Below, in pieces: positions 54,087-63,921 of a DNA stretch of 64,000 bases. The notes under the pieces are model-generated. The model was not told the origin of the DNA and ran no database searches. It worked only from the letters and a program-made list of their open reading frames with translations. Position 1 is the stretch's first letter; each line of letters opens with the position of its first letter. Location: positions 84,731-148,730 of the forward strand of contig NZ_QLLC01000003.1 in NCBI RefSeq assembly GCF_003350205.1, in the 5' to 3' direction. The DNA is from Brevundimonas bullata. GTDB lineage: Bacteria; Pseudomonadota; Alphaproteobacteria; Caulobacterales; Caulobacteraceae. The position numbers were made by a program, and so were the translations under genes.

Positions 54087-54119
54087 GGCCGCCGTTCCAG
54101 AAAGGAGCGGCGGCTTTTT
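54087..54119 (+). terminator. Intrinsic terminator after csbD
   Basis: Arms GCCGCCGTTCC (54088-54098) and GGAGCGGCGGC (54104-54114) with one wobble, loop AGAAA, followed by TTTTTC. It can also serve the convergent serine hydrolase gene. Confidence 0.82.
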
Positions 54120-54137
54120 CACGCTCGGGGACCGGCG

Positions 54138-55502
54138 TCAGGCCCGCTTCTTCTTCGCCGGCATCTCGCGCCCGCCCTGATGCAGGACCAGACCCTCGAT
54201 GGCCCCCGCCGCGTCGCGGGTGAAGGTGATCTGGGCGTCCATGGCGCTGAGGAAAAAGGCGTCGGCCGCTTCCGCCGACAGTTCCAGCGGCTGCTGCCCC
54301 GTCGCCTGCGCCATCAGCCTGCCGTCCACGACGCTCAACATCAGGGCGAAGTTGGGCGCCAGTTCAAAGACCCCTTCATAGGCCCGCAGCATTTCGGGCG
54401 ACAGCACGACGGCCTGATGCTCGCCGTGCAGGGTCACGGTCCCGCCGCGCGCCAGGGTCATCAGGTCGCCGCCGATCTTGTCCGGCGCCGCCCCGTTGAG
54501 GTTGCCCAGGACGATGACCGTCATCCGCTTGTCGGGGTCATAGGCCATGTAAGTGTTGAACCCTTCGATCCCGCCGGAATGGCTGATGGTGGCGGCCCCG
54601 CCGTCCTTCTTGACCACCAGGCCCAGGGCGTAGTCGTTGCGGCCGGGCGTGGTCAGCTCGACCATGGACTGCAGGCGCAGCAACTGGCCGCCGAACAGGC
54701 CCTGTTCCCATTTCAACAGGTCGCGCGTCGTCGAATAGAGCCCGCCCGCGCCCTGCGGCACGCTCATGTCCACATAGTCGGCGTTCTCCACCCCGTCCGC
54801 GCTCGACACATAGCCCGAGGCCCGACGCGACAAGACGACGGCGTGGTCGTCGTAACCGCTGTCGCTCATGCCCAAGGGCTGGAACAGGGTCTCGGTGACG
54901 AAGTCGGCATAGGATTTCTCGCTGACCTTCTCGATCACGGCGGTCAGCACGACATAGCCGGAGTTGGAATAGGCGTACTTCTCGCCCGGCTGGAAATCGA
55001 GCGGTCGGTCGCGGAACCGCGCGATCAGAGCCTCCACCGTCGTGGCCTGCGTCTTCAGCGCCCCATAGTCGGCAAGGCGGGTGAAGTCCGGCACGCCCGC
55101 CGTGTGGTTCAGCAGGCGCCGCACCGTCACCCCGTCCCAAGCGGCAGGCGCGTCCGGCAGCCAGGTCTTCACCGGCGCGTCGAGATCGACCAGACCGCGC
55201 TCGCTCAGGATCATGACGGCGACAGCGGTGAACTGCTTGCTGACCGAGGCCAGGCGGAACTTGGTGTCGCCCGCGTTCGGAACGCTCCACTCGCGGTTGG
55301 CCAGGCCATAGCCCCGGTCCAGCAGGACCTCGCCGTCGCGCGCCACCAGCACCGACCCCGCGAACTCATCCTTGTCGACCGAGGCGCGGATGACCTGATC
55401 CATCCTGTCCACGTCCTGCGCCAGGGCCGGAATGGCGGATAGGCTCAGCGCCGCCAGCCCTATGGCGGCGATGCGCCCCACGAAAACAACCGTCTTAGAC
55501 AC
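54138..55502 (-). CDS. Serine hydrolase, beta-lactamase class C/DD-peptidase-like
   Basis: 454 residues from a GTG at 55502 with GGGGGA upstream (another GTG at 55529 is less likely). Signal peptide ends near AIPALAQD. SxxK at Ser86-Val-Ser-Lys89, Y-S-N in KYAYSNSGYVVL and the HSG (KTG-equivalent) in ISHSGGIEGF are intact. A C-terminal extension of about 100 residues follows the catalytic domain. The family includes esterases and D-aminopeptidases besides beta-lactamases, so antibiotic resistance should not be assumed. Confidence 0.9.
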   Translation of the reverse strand: MSKTVVFVGRIAAIGLAALSLSAIPALAQDVDRMDQVIRASVDKDEFAGSVLVARDGEVLLDRGYGLANREWSVPNAGDTKFRLASVSKQFTAVAVMILSERGLVDLDAPVKTWLPDAPAAWDGVTVRRLLNHTAGVPDFTRLADYGALKTQATTVEALIARFRDRPLDFQPGEKYAYSNSGYVVLTAVIEKVSEKSYADFVTETLFQPLGMSDSGYDDHAVVLSRRASGYVSSADGVENADYVDMSVPQGAGGLYSTTRDLLKWEQGLFGGQLLRLQSMVELTTPGRNDYALGLVVKKDGGAATISHSGGIEGFNTYMAYDPDKRMTVIVLGNLNGAAPDKIGGDLMTLARGGTVTLHGEHQAVVLSPEMLRAYEGVFELAPNFALMLSVVDGRLMAQATGQQPLELSAEAADAFFLSAMDAQITFTRDAAGAIEGLVLHQGGREMPAKKKRA

Positions 55503-55601
55503 TGGAAATCCCCCAAGCGTGACCGTCACGCGTTTGGGGGGAAGAGGCGGCGGACCGCTCCTGCGGATGCACCCGGCAGGATTACCTTTGCGTAAGGTTG
55601 C

Positions 55602-56780
55602 TCAGCGCGTCAGCGCCCGCATGGCCTTGTCCAGCCCGTCCAGCGTCAGCGAATACATCCTCTGATCCATGACCTCGCGGATCAGGCCGACCGACTGGGT
55701 ATAGCTCCAGTAGCGTTCGGTGACGGGGTTCAGCCAGACCGACTTGTCCCACTGCTGGCGGGCGCGTTTCAGCCAGACAGCGCCGGCCTCTTCGTTCCAG
55801 TGCTCGACCGAGCCGCCGGGCATGGTGATCTCATAGGGGGACATGGTCGCGTCGCCGACGAAGATGGCGCGCCAGTCGCCGGGGTACTTGTTCAGCACGT
55901 CCCAGGTCGGGATCTTCTCGTTGTGACGACGCCGGTTGTCTTTCCAAACCCCTTCGTAGAGGCAGTTATGGAAGTAGAAGAATTCCAGATTCTTAAACTC
56001 GGTCTTGGCCGCCGAGAACAGCTCCTCGCACAGCTTGATATGGCCATCCATCGACCCGCCGATGTCGAGGAACAGCAGGACCTTGATGGTGTTGCGCCGC
56101 TCGGGCCGCATGCGGATGTCCAGCCAGCCCTGACGCGCCGTGCCGTCGATGGTGCCGTCCATGTCCAGTTCTTCGGCCGCGCCCTCGCGCGCAAAGCGGC
56201 GCAGGCGGCGCAGGGCCACCTTGATGTTGCGGGTGCCCAGTTCGACGCTGTCGTCCAGATTGCGATATTCGCGCTTTTCCCAGACCTTGACCGCGCGGCC
56301 CTGTTTCCCCGGCCCGCCGATGAGCACGCCCTCGGGGTTGTAGCCGCCGTGACCAAAGGGGCTGGTCCCGCCGGTGCCGATCCAGCGGTTGCCGCCCTCG
56401 TGCCGGCCCTTCTGCTCCTCCAGACGCTGTTTCAGCGTCTCCATCAGCTTGTCGAACCCGCCGAGCGCCTCGATCTGGGCCTTCTCCTCGTCGGTCAGGA
56501 ATTTCTCGGTCAGCAGCCGCAGCCAGTCCTCGGGGATGTCGGTGGTCAGGTCCTCGCCCGCGCCGACCGTCTCCAGCCCCTTGAACACCTTGGCGAAGAC
56601 CTGATCGAACCGATCATAGTGCTTCTCGTCCTTGACCAGCACCGCCCGCGACAGATGGTAGAAGGCCTCGACCTCCCGCCCGGCCACATCCTTGTCCATG
56701 GCCTCCATCAGATGGAGCCATTCCTTCAGCGAAACAGGAACACGCGCTTCGCGCAGGGCGGTGAAGAAGGGCAGGAGCAT
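55602..56780 (-). CDS. CoxE-like VWA domain protein
   Basis: 392 residues. N-terminal FFTALREARVPVSLKEWLHLMEAM and FYHLSRAVLVKDEKHYDRFDQVF are typical of the CoxE/YehP-like VWA family. VWA domain from about residue 220, with a modified MIDAS motif FLDIGGSMDGH (DxGGS in place of DxSxS). C-terminal EAGAVWLKRARQQWDKSVWLNPV. Partners of this family are usually MoxR AAA+ ATPases encoded next to them; none is in the window. Precise role, such as metal insertion or complex assembly, is unknown. Confidence 0.87.
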   Translation of the reverse strand: MLLPFFTALREARVPVSLKEWLHLMEAMDKDVAGREVEAFYHLSRAVLVKDEKHYDRFDQVFAKVFKGLETVGAGEDLTTDIPEDWLRLLTEKFLTDEEKAQIEALGGFDKLMETLKQRLEEQKGRHEGGNRWIGTGGTSPFGHGGYNPEGVLIGGPGKQGRAVKVWEKREYRNLDDSVELGTRNIKVALRRLRRFAREGAAEELDMDGTIDGTARQGWLDIRMRPERRNTIKVLLFLDIGGSMDGHIKLCEELFSAAKTEFKNLEFFYFHNCLYEGVWKDNRRRHNEKIPTWDVLNKYPGDWRAIFVGDATMSPYEITMPGGSVEHWNEEAGAVWLKRARQQWDKSVWLNPVTERYWSYTQSVGLIREVMDQRMYSLTLDGLDKAMRALTR

Positions 56781-56801
56781 GGGATTCAGATTGGGCCGCG
56801 A

Positions 56802-57341
56802 TCAGCCGCGCCGCAAGATGAACTCGTGGTCGTTCCAGGCGCCGACCGGGTAGTCGTACTCGCCGGCCTTCTCGAAACCGTAGGCGGCGTACAGTTTCTG
56901 GGCCTTCTCGTTGCCGCTCCAGACGCCGACCCACAGGGGGCCGTCGGTGTGGGCCTCCATCCAGTCCAGCGCCAGCTTCAGCAGCTTCGTGCCCAGGCCC
57001 AACCCTTGCGCGTCGCGGCCGATGTAGAGGCGGCGCAGTTCGGCGTGGCTGGGGCGCGCGTCGGGATGGGGCAGGGTGTTCGGCCCGGTGTTGGCGAAGC
57101 CCAGGATCTCGCCGTCGCGGTCAGCCACCCACCAGGCGGCGCCGGGCTCGGCCAGCTTGGCCTGGATGGTCTCGACGCTGAAGCTCTTGTCGAGGAAGGC
57201 GGCCAGGTCTTCGGCGGGGTAGGGGATGCCGAAACCGTCGACAAAGGTGTCCACGAAGGTCTGTCGCCCCAGCACGGCCAGGGCGGCGGCGTCGTCGGGT
57301 CGGGCGGGGCGGATCAGGGCTTCGGTCATGGCTTCGGCCAT
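56802..57341 (-). CDS. GNAT-family N-acetyltransferase
   Basis: 179 residues. GNAT fold with the acetyl-CoA loop RRLYIGRDAQGLGLGTKLLKLALDW (motif A, Q/R-x-x-G-x-G/A) and the C-terminal NEKAQKLYAAYGFEKAGEYDY. Substrate unknown; small molecules or protein N-termini are possible. The start at 57341 has GGGG upstream; the next ATG (57329) is an alternative. 21 bp separate it from the VWA gene on the same strand. Confidence 0.9.
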   Translation of the reverse strand: MAEAMTEALIRPARPDDAAALAVLGRQTFVDTFVDGFGIPYPAEDLAAFLDKSFSVETIQAKLAEPGAAWWVADRDGEILGFANTGPNTLPHPDARPSHAELRRLYIGRDAQGLGLGTKLLKLALDWMEAHTDGPLWVGVWSGNEKAQKLYAAYGFEKAGEYDYPVGAWNDHEFILRRG

Positions 57342-57539
57342 AGCCCCGCAAGGCGTGTCGGTCGAGGGCTCGCGAGGCTGTCATCGCTTGGTGGTTGCAG
57401 GGGCGGGCGGCGGGAGCTACCACCATGTTCCAAGGGGCGGACGACACGCCTGCCCCGTCAACCGCATTCGGGGGGATTGAGGGACGCCAAAGCCTTGATT
57501 TCACAGGCCGCTCCCCGTGCTATGACGTCTCCCGCACTC

Positions 57540-58178
57540 ATGAATCACACCGAATCCGTCGCATCGACGCCTTCAGAGGCGCCCTCCGCCGCCCAGGCGA
57601 CGCCGACGCTCGGCGCGATTATCCTCGCTCGACACGGCGAACCGGCCCTGTCGCGCAAATGTCTGATCACCTCGGACGAATATCGCGACTGGTGGGGCCG
57701 CTACGAGGTCGGCGGTCTGCGCGCCGGTCAGACGCCGCCCCAGACCCTGCTGAGCGCCGCCGAGGGCGCGGGCGCCATCTACGCCTCATCCCGTCTTCGC
57801 GCTCAGGAAACGGCCCGCGCCGTGGCCCGCGACCGCGAGGTCCTGGTCGACGCCCTCTTCATCGAGGCGCCCCTGCCGCCGCCGCATTTCCCTTCGTGGA
57901 TCAAGCTGTCGCCGCGCTATTGGGGCGTGATCTCGCGCTTCTGGTGGCACGTCTTCAACCACCACGAAGGCCAGGAAACCCGCGCCGAGGCCGAGGTCCG
58001 CGCCGATCAGGCCGCCCGCATCCTGATCGCCCGCGCGAGCGAAGGTCAGGACGTCCTGGTCCTGGCCCACGGCTACTTCAACCACATGGTCGGCCAGAAG
58101 CTGAAGCTCCACGGCTGGCGTCTGGCCGAGAACCAGGGCTTCAAATACTGGTCCCAGCGTCGCTTCGAGAAGCGCTGA
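57540..58178 (+). CDS. Histidine phosphatase family protein
   Basis: 212 residues. RHG signature in IILARHGEPALSRK (Arg31-His32-Gly33 from this start) and the second catalytic His in VLVLAHGYFNHMVG. The middle segment with ASSRLRAQETARAVA (the S-S-x-L-R-A-x-x-T-A pattern) is also conserved. Likely acts on a small phosphorylated metabolite; substrate unknown. The ATG at 57522 in the same frame is an alternative. The 198-bp gap before it (57342-57539) shows no gene. Confidence 0.88.
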   Translation: MNHTESVASTPSEAPSAAQATPTLGAIILARHGEPALSRKCLITSDEYRDWWGRYEVGGLRAGQTPPQTLLSAAEGAGAIYASSRLRAQETARAVARDREVLVDALFIEAPLPPPHFPSWIKLSPRYWGVISRFWWHVFNHHEGQETRAEAEVRADQAARILIARASEGQDVLVLAHGYFNHMVGQKLKLHGWRLAENQGFKYWSQRRFEKR

Positions 58179-58249
58179 GCCCCAAAGGGGCGGGTGCGGC
58201 GCCTTTCGTCGTTGATGCGCCGCGCGGGCGTCTCTAGGTTGCCCGCATC

Positions 58250-59429
<1,180 letters not shown>

Positions 59430-59434
59430 CGGGC

Positions 59435-59998
59435 ATGACGTGGAACACGTCGATTGCGGCGCGTATCCTCAGGGTCAATCACGGTGGTGAACACGGCGCT
59501 ATCTGCATATACAGCGCTCAGATCGTGGCGGCGCGTTTTCGTGCCCCAGACCTTCTGCCTTTTCTGAACGAAGCTCTGGTCCACGAGCGCAGTCATCGAG
59601 CGCGATTTCGCAGCCTGATGCCTTCGCGTCAGGGCAAGCCCTGTCGAATGATGTGGATATGGGCGGTTGGCGGCGCCGGGCTCGGCTTGATCTCGGGCGC
59701 GCTCGGACGCGAAGCCATTCTAGCCTGCACAGAGGCTGTCGAGCGAACGGTTCATCGACATCTCGATGACCAAATTCGGTGGTCCTCATTGCGAGATGAA
59801 GAGCTTTGCAGCGCTATCGAAGGCATCCAGATCGAGGAGCAGGAGCATATTCGTTATGCGGCGACTCATCGCAGCGGCCATGGCTTTGCTTGGCTCGAAA
59901 GCACCATCGGCCATGCGACCGAAACGTTGACTTGGCTGTCCACACGAGGCGATTCAACGCGGCTTGCCCGGCAACTGGCCACCGACGCCGTCGTTTAA
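59435..59998 (+). CDS. Coq7/demethoxyubiquinone hydroxylase-like diiron protein
   Basis: 187 residues. Segments ILRVNHGGEHGAICIYSAQ (Glu19), LVHERSHRARF (Glu51, His54), ACTEAVE (Glu103) and IQIEEQEHIRYA (Glu and His138) supply all diiron ligands of the Coq7/UbiF family, which hydroxylates a ubiquinone precursor. It differs from usual Coq7 in details (NHGGEH for DHAGE). Codon use is less GC-rich than in the ispA and dxs neighbours, which suggests it was acquired. Begins 5 bp after ispA. Confidence 0.87.
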   Translation: MTWNTSIAARILRVNHGGEHGAICIYSAQIVAARFRAPDLLPFLNEALVHERSHRARFRSLMPSRQGKPCRMMWIWAVGGAGLGLISGALGREAILACTEAVERTVHRHLDDQIRWSSLRDEELCSAIEGIQIEEQEHIRYAATHRSGHGFAWLESTIGHATETLTWLSTRGDSTRLARQLATDAVV

Positions 59999-60060
59999 CA
60001 GCTTGCGTCATGCCCATGGCGACGACATGGACACTCGCTTGAATGCCGATCCCGGACTAG

Positions 60061-61980
60061 ATGTCTCTGATGCCTGATACTCCCGTTCTCGACACCGTCA
60101 CCGTTCCCGCCGACATGCGCGGGTTCGATATCGCGCGGCTGAAGCAGTTGGCCGACGATGTGCGGACCGAGACCATCGACGCCGTCTCCGTCACCGGAGG
60201 CCATCTGGGCTCGGCGCTCGGCGTGGTCGAGCTGACGGTCGCGCTGCACCATGTGTTTGAGACGCCGAAGGACATCCTGATCTGGGACGTCGGCCATCAG
60301 TGCTATCCGCACAAGATTCTGACCGGGCGTCGCGACCGCATCCGCACCCTGCGTCAGGGCGGCGGCCTGTCGGGCTTCACCAAGCGGGCCGAGAGCGAAT
60401 ACGACCCCTTCGGCGCGGCCCACGCCTCGACCTCGATTTCGGCGGCCTTGGGCTTCGCCGCCGCCCGCGACGCCAAGGGCGAGAAGAACCGCGTCGTGGC
60501 CGTCATCGGCGACGGTTCGATGTCAGCGGGCATGGCCTATGAGGCGATGAACAACGCCGCCGAGGCCACCAGCGGCCAGCTGATGGTGGTGCTGAACGAC
60601 AACGACATGTCGATCGCCCCGCCCGTCGGCGGCATGAGCGCCTATCTGGCCAAGCAGGTCTCGGGCGGCGCCTATCAGAACATCCGAAAGGTCGGGAAGA
60701 AGTTCGTCGACCACATGCCGCGCCCCTTCCGCGACGCGGCGCGCAAGGCCGAGGAATACGCCCGCGGCATGATCGTCGGCGGCACCTTCTTCGAGGAGCT
60801 GGGCTTCTACTACATCGGGCCGATCGACGGTCACGACATGGAGAATCTGGTCCCCATCCTGAAAAACGCCGCCGCCATCACCGACCGTCCGGTGCTGGTC
60901 CACGTCGTGACGCAAAAGGGCAAGGGCTACGCCCCGGCCGAGGACAGCGCCGACAAATACCACGGCGTGGTCAAGTTCGACGTGGTCTCGGGCAAGCAGG
61001 CCAAGGCCGTCTCCAACGCGCCCAGCTACACCAAGGTCTTCGGCACTGAGCTGATCAAGCACGCCCTGACCGACCCCAGCATCGTGGCCATCACCGCAGC
61101 CATGCCCACCGGCACGGGACTGGACCTGTTCGGTCAGGCCTTCCCCGACCGCACCTTCGACGTCGGCATCGCCGAGCAGCACGCCGTCACCTTCGCCGCC
61201 GGTCTGGCCGCCGACGGGATGAAGCCGGTCTGCGCCATCTATTCGACCTTCCTTCAGCGCGGCTATGACCAGGTCGTCCACGACGTGGCGATCCAGTCCC
61301 TGCCGGTGCGCTTCGCCATGGACAGGGCCGGTCTGGTCGGCGCCGACGGCGCGACCCACGCCGGCAGTTTCGATATCGGCTTCATGGGGGCTCTGCCCGG
61401 CATGGTGCTGATGGCCGCCGCCGACGAGGCGGAACTGGCCGCCATGATCTCGACCTCCCTGGCCATCGACGACCGCCCCTCGGCGTTCAGGTATCCGCGC
61501 GGCGACGGCGTCGGCGTCGAGATTCCCGAACTGGCCGCCCCGCTGGAGATCGGCAAGGGCCGCATCGTCCGCGAAGGCACGTCGGTCGCCATCCTGTCGC
61601 TGGGCACCCGCCTGCAAGAATCGCTGAAAGCCGCCGACCTGCTGGCCGCGCGCGGGGTCTCGGCCACCGTCGCCGACGCCCGCTTCGCCAAGCCCTTGGA
61701 CGCCGACATGATCCTGCGTCTGGCGCGCGAGCATGAATGCCTGATCACGGTGGAAGAGGGCGCCATGGGCGGCTTCGGCGCCTTCGTCCTGCAACTGCTG
61801 GCCGAGAAGGGCGCGCTGGATTCGGGCCTCAAGATCCGCACCCTGACCCTGCCCGACGTCTTCCAGGATCAGGACAAGCCCGAGATCATGTACGCCCAGG
61901 CCGGCCTCGACGCCGACCACATCGCCGCCACCGCCCTGACCGCCCTCGGCGTCGACGCCAGCCGCGCCGTGCGGGCGTAA
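60061..61980 (+). CDS. dxs: 1-deoxy-D-xylulose-5-phosphate synthase
   Basis: First enzyme of the MEP isoprenoid pathway; joins pyruvate and glyceraldehyde-3-phosphate with thiamine diphosphate. 639 residues. [19 protein letters not shown] motif GDGSMSAG (150-157) and [23 protein letters not shown] (transketolase-like Pyr domain) and [10 protein letters not shown]. All hallmarks present. Upstream 60-bp gap holds no clear promoter. A long repeat-filled gap follows. Confidence 0.97.
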   Translation: MSLMPDTPVLDTVTVPADMRGFDIARLKQLADDVRTETIDAVSVTGGHLGSALGVVELTVALHHVFETPKDILIWDVGHQCYPHKILTGRRDRIRTLRQGGGLSGFTKRAESEYDPFGAAHASTSISAALGFAAARDAKGEKNRVVAVIGDGSMSAGMAYEAMNNAAEATSGQLMVVLNDNDMSIAPPVGGMSAYLAKQVSGGAYQNIRKVGKKFVDHMPRPFRDAARKAEEYARGMIVGGTFFEELGFYYIGPIDGHDMENLVPILKNAAAITDRPVLVHVVTQKGKGYAPAEDSADKYHGVVKFDVVSGKQAKAVSNAPSYTKVFGTELIKHALTDPSIVAITAAMPTGTGLDLFGQAFPDRTFDVGIAEQHAVTFAAGLAADGMKPVCAIYSTFLQRGYDQVVHDVAIQSLPVRFAMDRAGLVGADGATHAGSFDIGFMGALPGMVLMAAADEAELAAMISTSLAIDDRPSAFRYPRGDGVGVEIPELAAPLEIGKGRIVREGTSVAILSLGTRLQESLKAADLLAARGVSATVADARFAKPLDADMILRLAREHECLITVEEGAMGGFGAFVLQLLAEKGALDSGLKIRTLTLPDVFQDQDKPEIMYAQAGLDADHIAATALTALGVDASRAVRA

Positions 61981-61992
61981 CGCTCCAAGAAT

Positions 61993-62150
61993 CATTCTCC
62001 CTCGTGGGAGAAGGTGGCAGTCCTCGGACTTGATCCGGGGGCTGACGGATGAGGGGTCTCCCTACGCGTTGAACTGAGGCCCGTGGCCGCCGTCGCGCGC
62101 CCCCCCATCCGAGCCCTTCGGGCCCACCTTCTCCCGCAAGGGGAGAAGGA
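61993..62150. repeat. Class 3 intergenic inverted repeat
   Basis: Left end TTCTCCCTCGTGGGAGAAGGTGGC, right end CCACCTTCTCCCGCAAGGGGAGAAGG, inner GGATGAGGGG on the left; matches the copy at 13150-13295 at both ends. Preceded by GAATC (a GANTC site), as is the copy upstream of ccrM. First of three repeats in the 666-bp gap dxs - Kef antiporter. Confidence 0.7.
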
Positions 62151-62167
62151 AAGACGCTCCCCTCCCG

Positions 62168-62256
62168 CTCACCCCGGCGGACGCCGGGGTCCAGTCCTTT
62201 GGCTGCGAACGCCGCGCGTGAGGCTCTCACGGGGTCCCGGCGTCCGCCGGGATGAG
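62168..62256. repeat. Class 2 intergenic inverted repeat
   Basis: Left arm CTCACCCCGGCGGACGCCGGGGTCCAGT, right arm GGGGTCCCGGCGTCCGCCGGGATGAGCG, with a short inner part containing TTTGGCTGC. Second of three stacked repeats in this gap. Confidence 0.72.
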
Positions 62257-62364
62257 CGGTGAAAAGCTAGAACCATCGCACCCCGCCCCGCCAATCCCTG
62301 AAAATCAGCGGAACTGGTCGCCGCCAGCCCCCATCTGCTCGCCCCGCCCTCAACCTGCCGCATC

Positions 62365-62485
62365 CTTCCCTCGTCCCGTCGCAAGGGGAGGGTGGCTGGC
62401 GCGCAGCGCCAGACGGGTGGGGGCGCTTCGGCGCATCACGCGCCGCGTCCGCATCACCACGCCCTCCCCATGAAGGGGAGGGAGA
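62365..62485. repeat. Class 1 intergenic inverted repeat
   Basis: CCCTCGTCCCGTCGCAAGGGGAGGGTGGC on the left, CGCCCTCCCCATGAAGGGGAGGGAG on the right with inner GGGTGGGGGCG and CACCACGCCC, as in the 693-842 copy. Third of three stacked repeats. No gene or clear promoter was found in the remainder of the gap (62486-62646) apart from the antiporter ribosome site. Confidence 0.7.
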
Positions 62486-62646
62486 AACTGCGTCATTCCG
62501 CGACCCGTCGTCGCGCACGCAACTTTGACTGTTTCCAATCGGTTTCGTCCCGGTAAAATGGCGATGAAAGCCTTGCCGTGGCGGCGTCTCGCCCCCAGTT
62601 TGAGGTTTCCAGCCCCAGAAGAACCTTCACCGACGCAGGAGCGCCG

Positions 62647-63885
62647 ATGCCGCATGCCGACAGCCTGATTATCACCCTGGTCGGAGGCTTCGTCCTCGCC
62701 TTCGTGTTCGGCATGTTGGCCAATCGGCTGAAGTTGTCGCCTCTGGTCGGTTATCTGGTGGCCGGGGTCATCGTCGGCCCCTACACGGGCGGGTTTGTCG
62801 CGGACACGGAACTGGCGCCGCAGCTGGCCGAGATCGGCGTCATCCTGCTGATGTTTGGGGTCGGGCTGCACTTCTCGGCGGCGGATCTGATGAAGGTGCG
62901 CAAGGTCGCCATCCCCGGCGCCCTGGTCCAGATCGGCGCCGCCACCGTGCTGGGCTGGGGCCTGGGCCGCTTCCTGCTGGGGCTCGGCGACGTGGAGGCC
63001 CTGCTGCTGGGCTTCTCGCTGTCGGTCGCCTCGACCGTGGTGCTGCTGCGGGCGCTGGAAGAACGCAAACAACTCAAGAGCGACGCCGGCCGCATCGCCA
63101 TGGGCTGGCTGATCGTCGAGGACCTGGTCATCGTCGTCGCCCTGGTCATGCTGCCGCTGCTGATCATCGCGCCGGGCGAGGCCTTGAGCGGCGCCGAACT
63201 GGCCAAGTCCATCGGCTGGACCCTGATCAAGGTGGCGGGCTTCGTCAGCATCATGCTGGTCGTGGGCGCCAAGGTTCTGCCCTGGGTGCTGGTGCGCATC
63301 GCCCACACCAAGTCGCGCGAACTGTTCACCCTGGGCGTGCTGGCCATCGCCCTGGGGATCGCCTGGGTCGCCTACTACCTGTTCCACTCCTTCGCCCTCG
63401 GCGCCTTCCTGGCTGGTCTGGTGCTGAACAGCTCGCCCCTGGGCCACAACGCCGCCGAGCGGTCGCTGCCGTTGCGCGACGCCTTCGCCGTGCTCTTTTT
63501 TGTCTCTGTCGGGATGCTGTTCGACCCGACCATTCTGGTGCGCGAGCCTCTGGCGGTGCTCGGCGTGCTGGGCATCGTCATCATCGGCAAGTCGCTGGCG
63601 GCCCTGGCCATCACCACGGCCTTCAAGCTGGACCGGGCGACCAGCCTGACCGTCGCCGCCAGCCTGGCCCAGATCGGGGAGTTCTCCTTCATCCTGGCCG
63701 CCACCTCCGTGTCCCTGGGCGCCATGAGCCGGGAGACCCACGACCTGATCCTGGCTTCGGCCCTGCTGTCGATCTCGCTCAACCCCTTCGTCTTCGCCCT
63801 GATCGACCGGATCGGCGGGCGGGTCCCGCCGGCGGCGAAAAAGGTAGAGGTCGAACCCAAGGCGGCCCTGGCCGAGGTGATGTAA
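62647..63885 (+). CDS. Kef/YbaL-type cation:proton antiporter (membrane domain only)
   Basis: 412 residues, ATG at 62647 with AGGAG 5 nt before it. About 12 membrane helices of the CPA2 family: LSPLVGYLVAGVIVGPYTGGF, LAEIGVILLMFGVGLHFS, LLLGFSLSVASTVVLLRAL and LVVSVGMLFDPT-like AVLFFVSVGMLFDPT. YbaL/KefC proteins normally continue with a TrkA-N (RCK) domain of about 150 residues; it is missing here, as the protein ends AEVM after the last helix. The antiporter may be regulated by another subunit or be constitutive. Confidence 0.9.
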   Translation: MPHADSLIITLVGGFVLAFVFGMLANRLKLSPLVGYLVAGVIVGPYTGGFVADTELAPQLAEIGVILLMFGVGLHFSAADLMKVRKVAIPGALVQIGAATVLGWGLGRFLLGLGDVEALLLGFSLSVASTVVLLRALEERKQLKSDAGRIAMGWLIVEDLVIVVALVMLPLLIIAPGEALSGAELAKSIGWTLIKVAGFVSIMLVVGAKVLPWVLVRIAHTKSRELFTLGVLAIALGIAWVAYYLFHSFALGAFLAGLVLNSSPLGHNAAERSLPLRDAFAVLFFVSVGMLFDPTILVREPLAVLGVLGIVIIGKSLAALAITTAFKLDRATSLTVAASLAQIGEFSFILAATSVSLGAMSRETHDLILASALLSISLNPFVFALIDRIGGRVPPAAKKVEVEPKAALAEVM

Positions 63886-63889
63886 TGAA

Positions 63890-63921
63890 AAGAGGCCCGA
63901 TGATCGCTCACCGGGCCTCTT
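63890..63921 (+). terminator. Hairpin terminator after Kef antiporter
   Basis: AAGAGGCCCG (63890-63899) / CGGGCCTCTT (63912-63921), 10 bp perfect, 12-nt loop, 5 nt after the stop. The T-run is short, so efficiency is uncertain. The last 79 bp of the window show no gene. Confidence 0.65.

Noticed and set aside
55800..57500. Long plus-strand frame extending upstream of the histidine phosphatase
   Set aside because: Antisense to the VWA and GNAT genes; only the part after 57540 carries phosphatase motifs.
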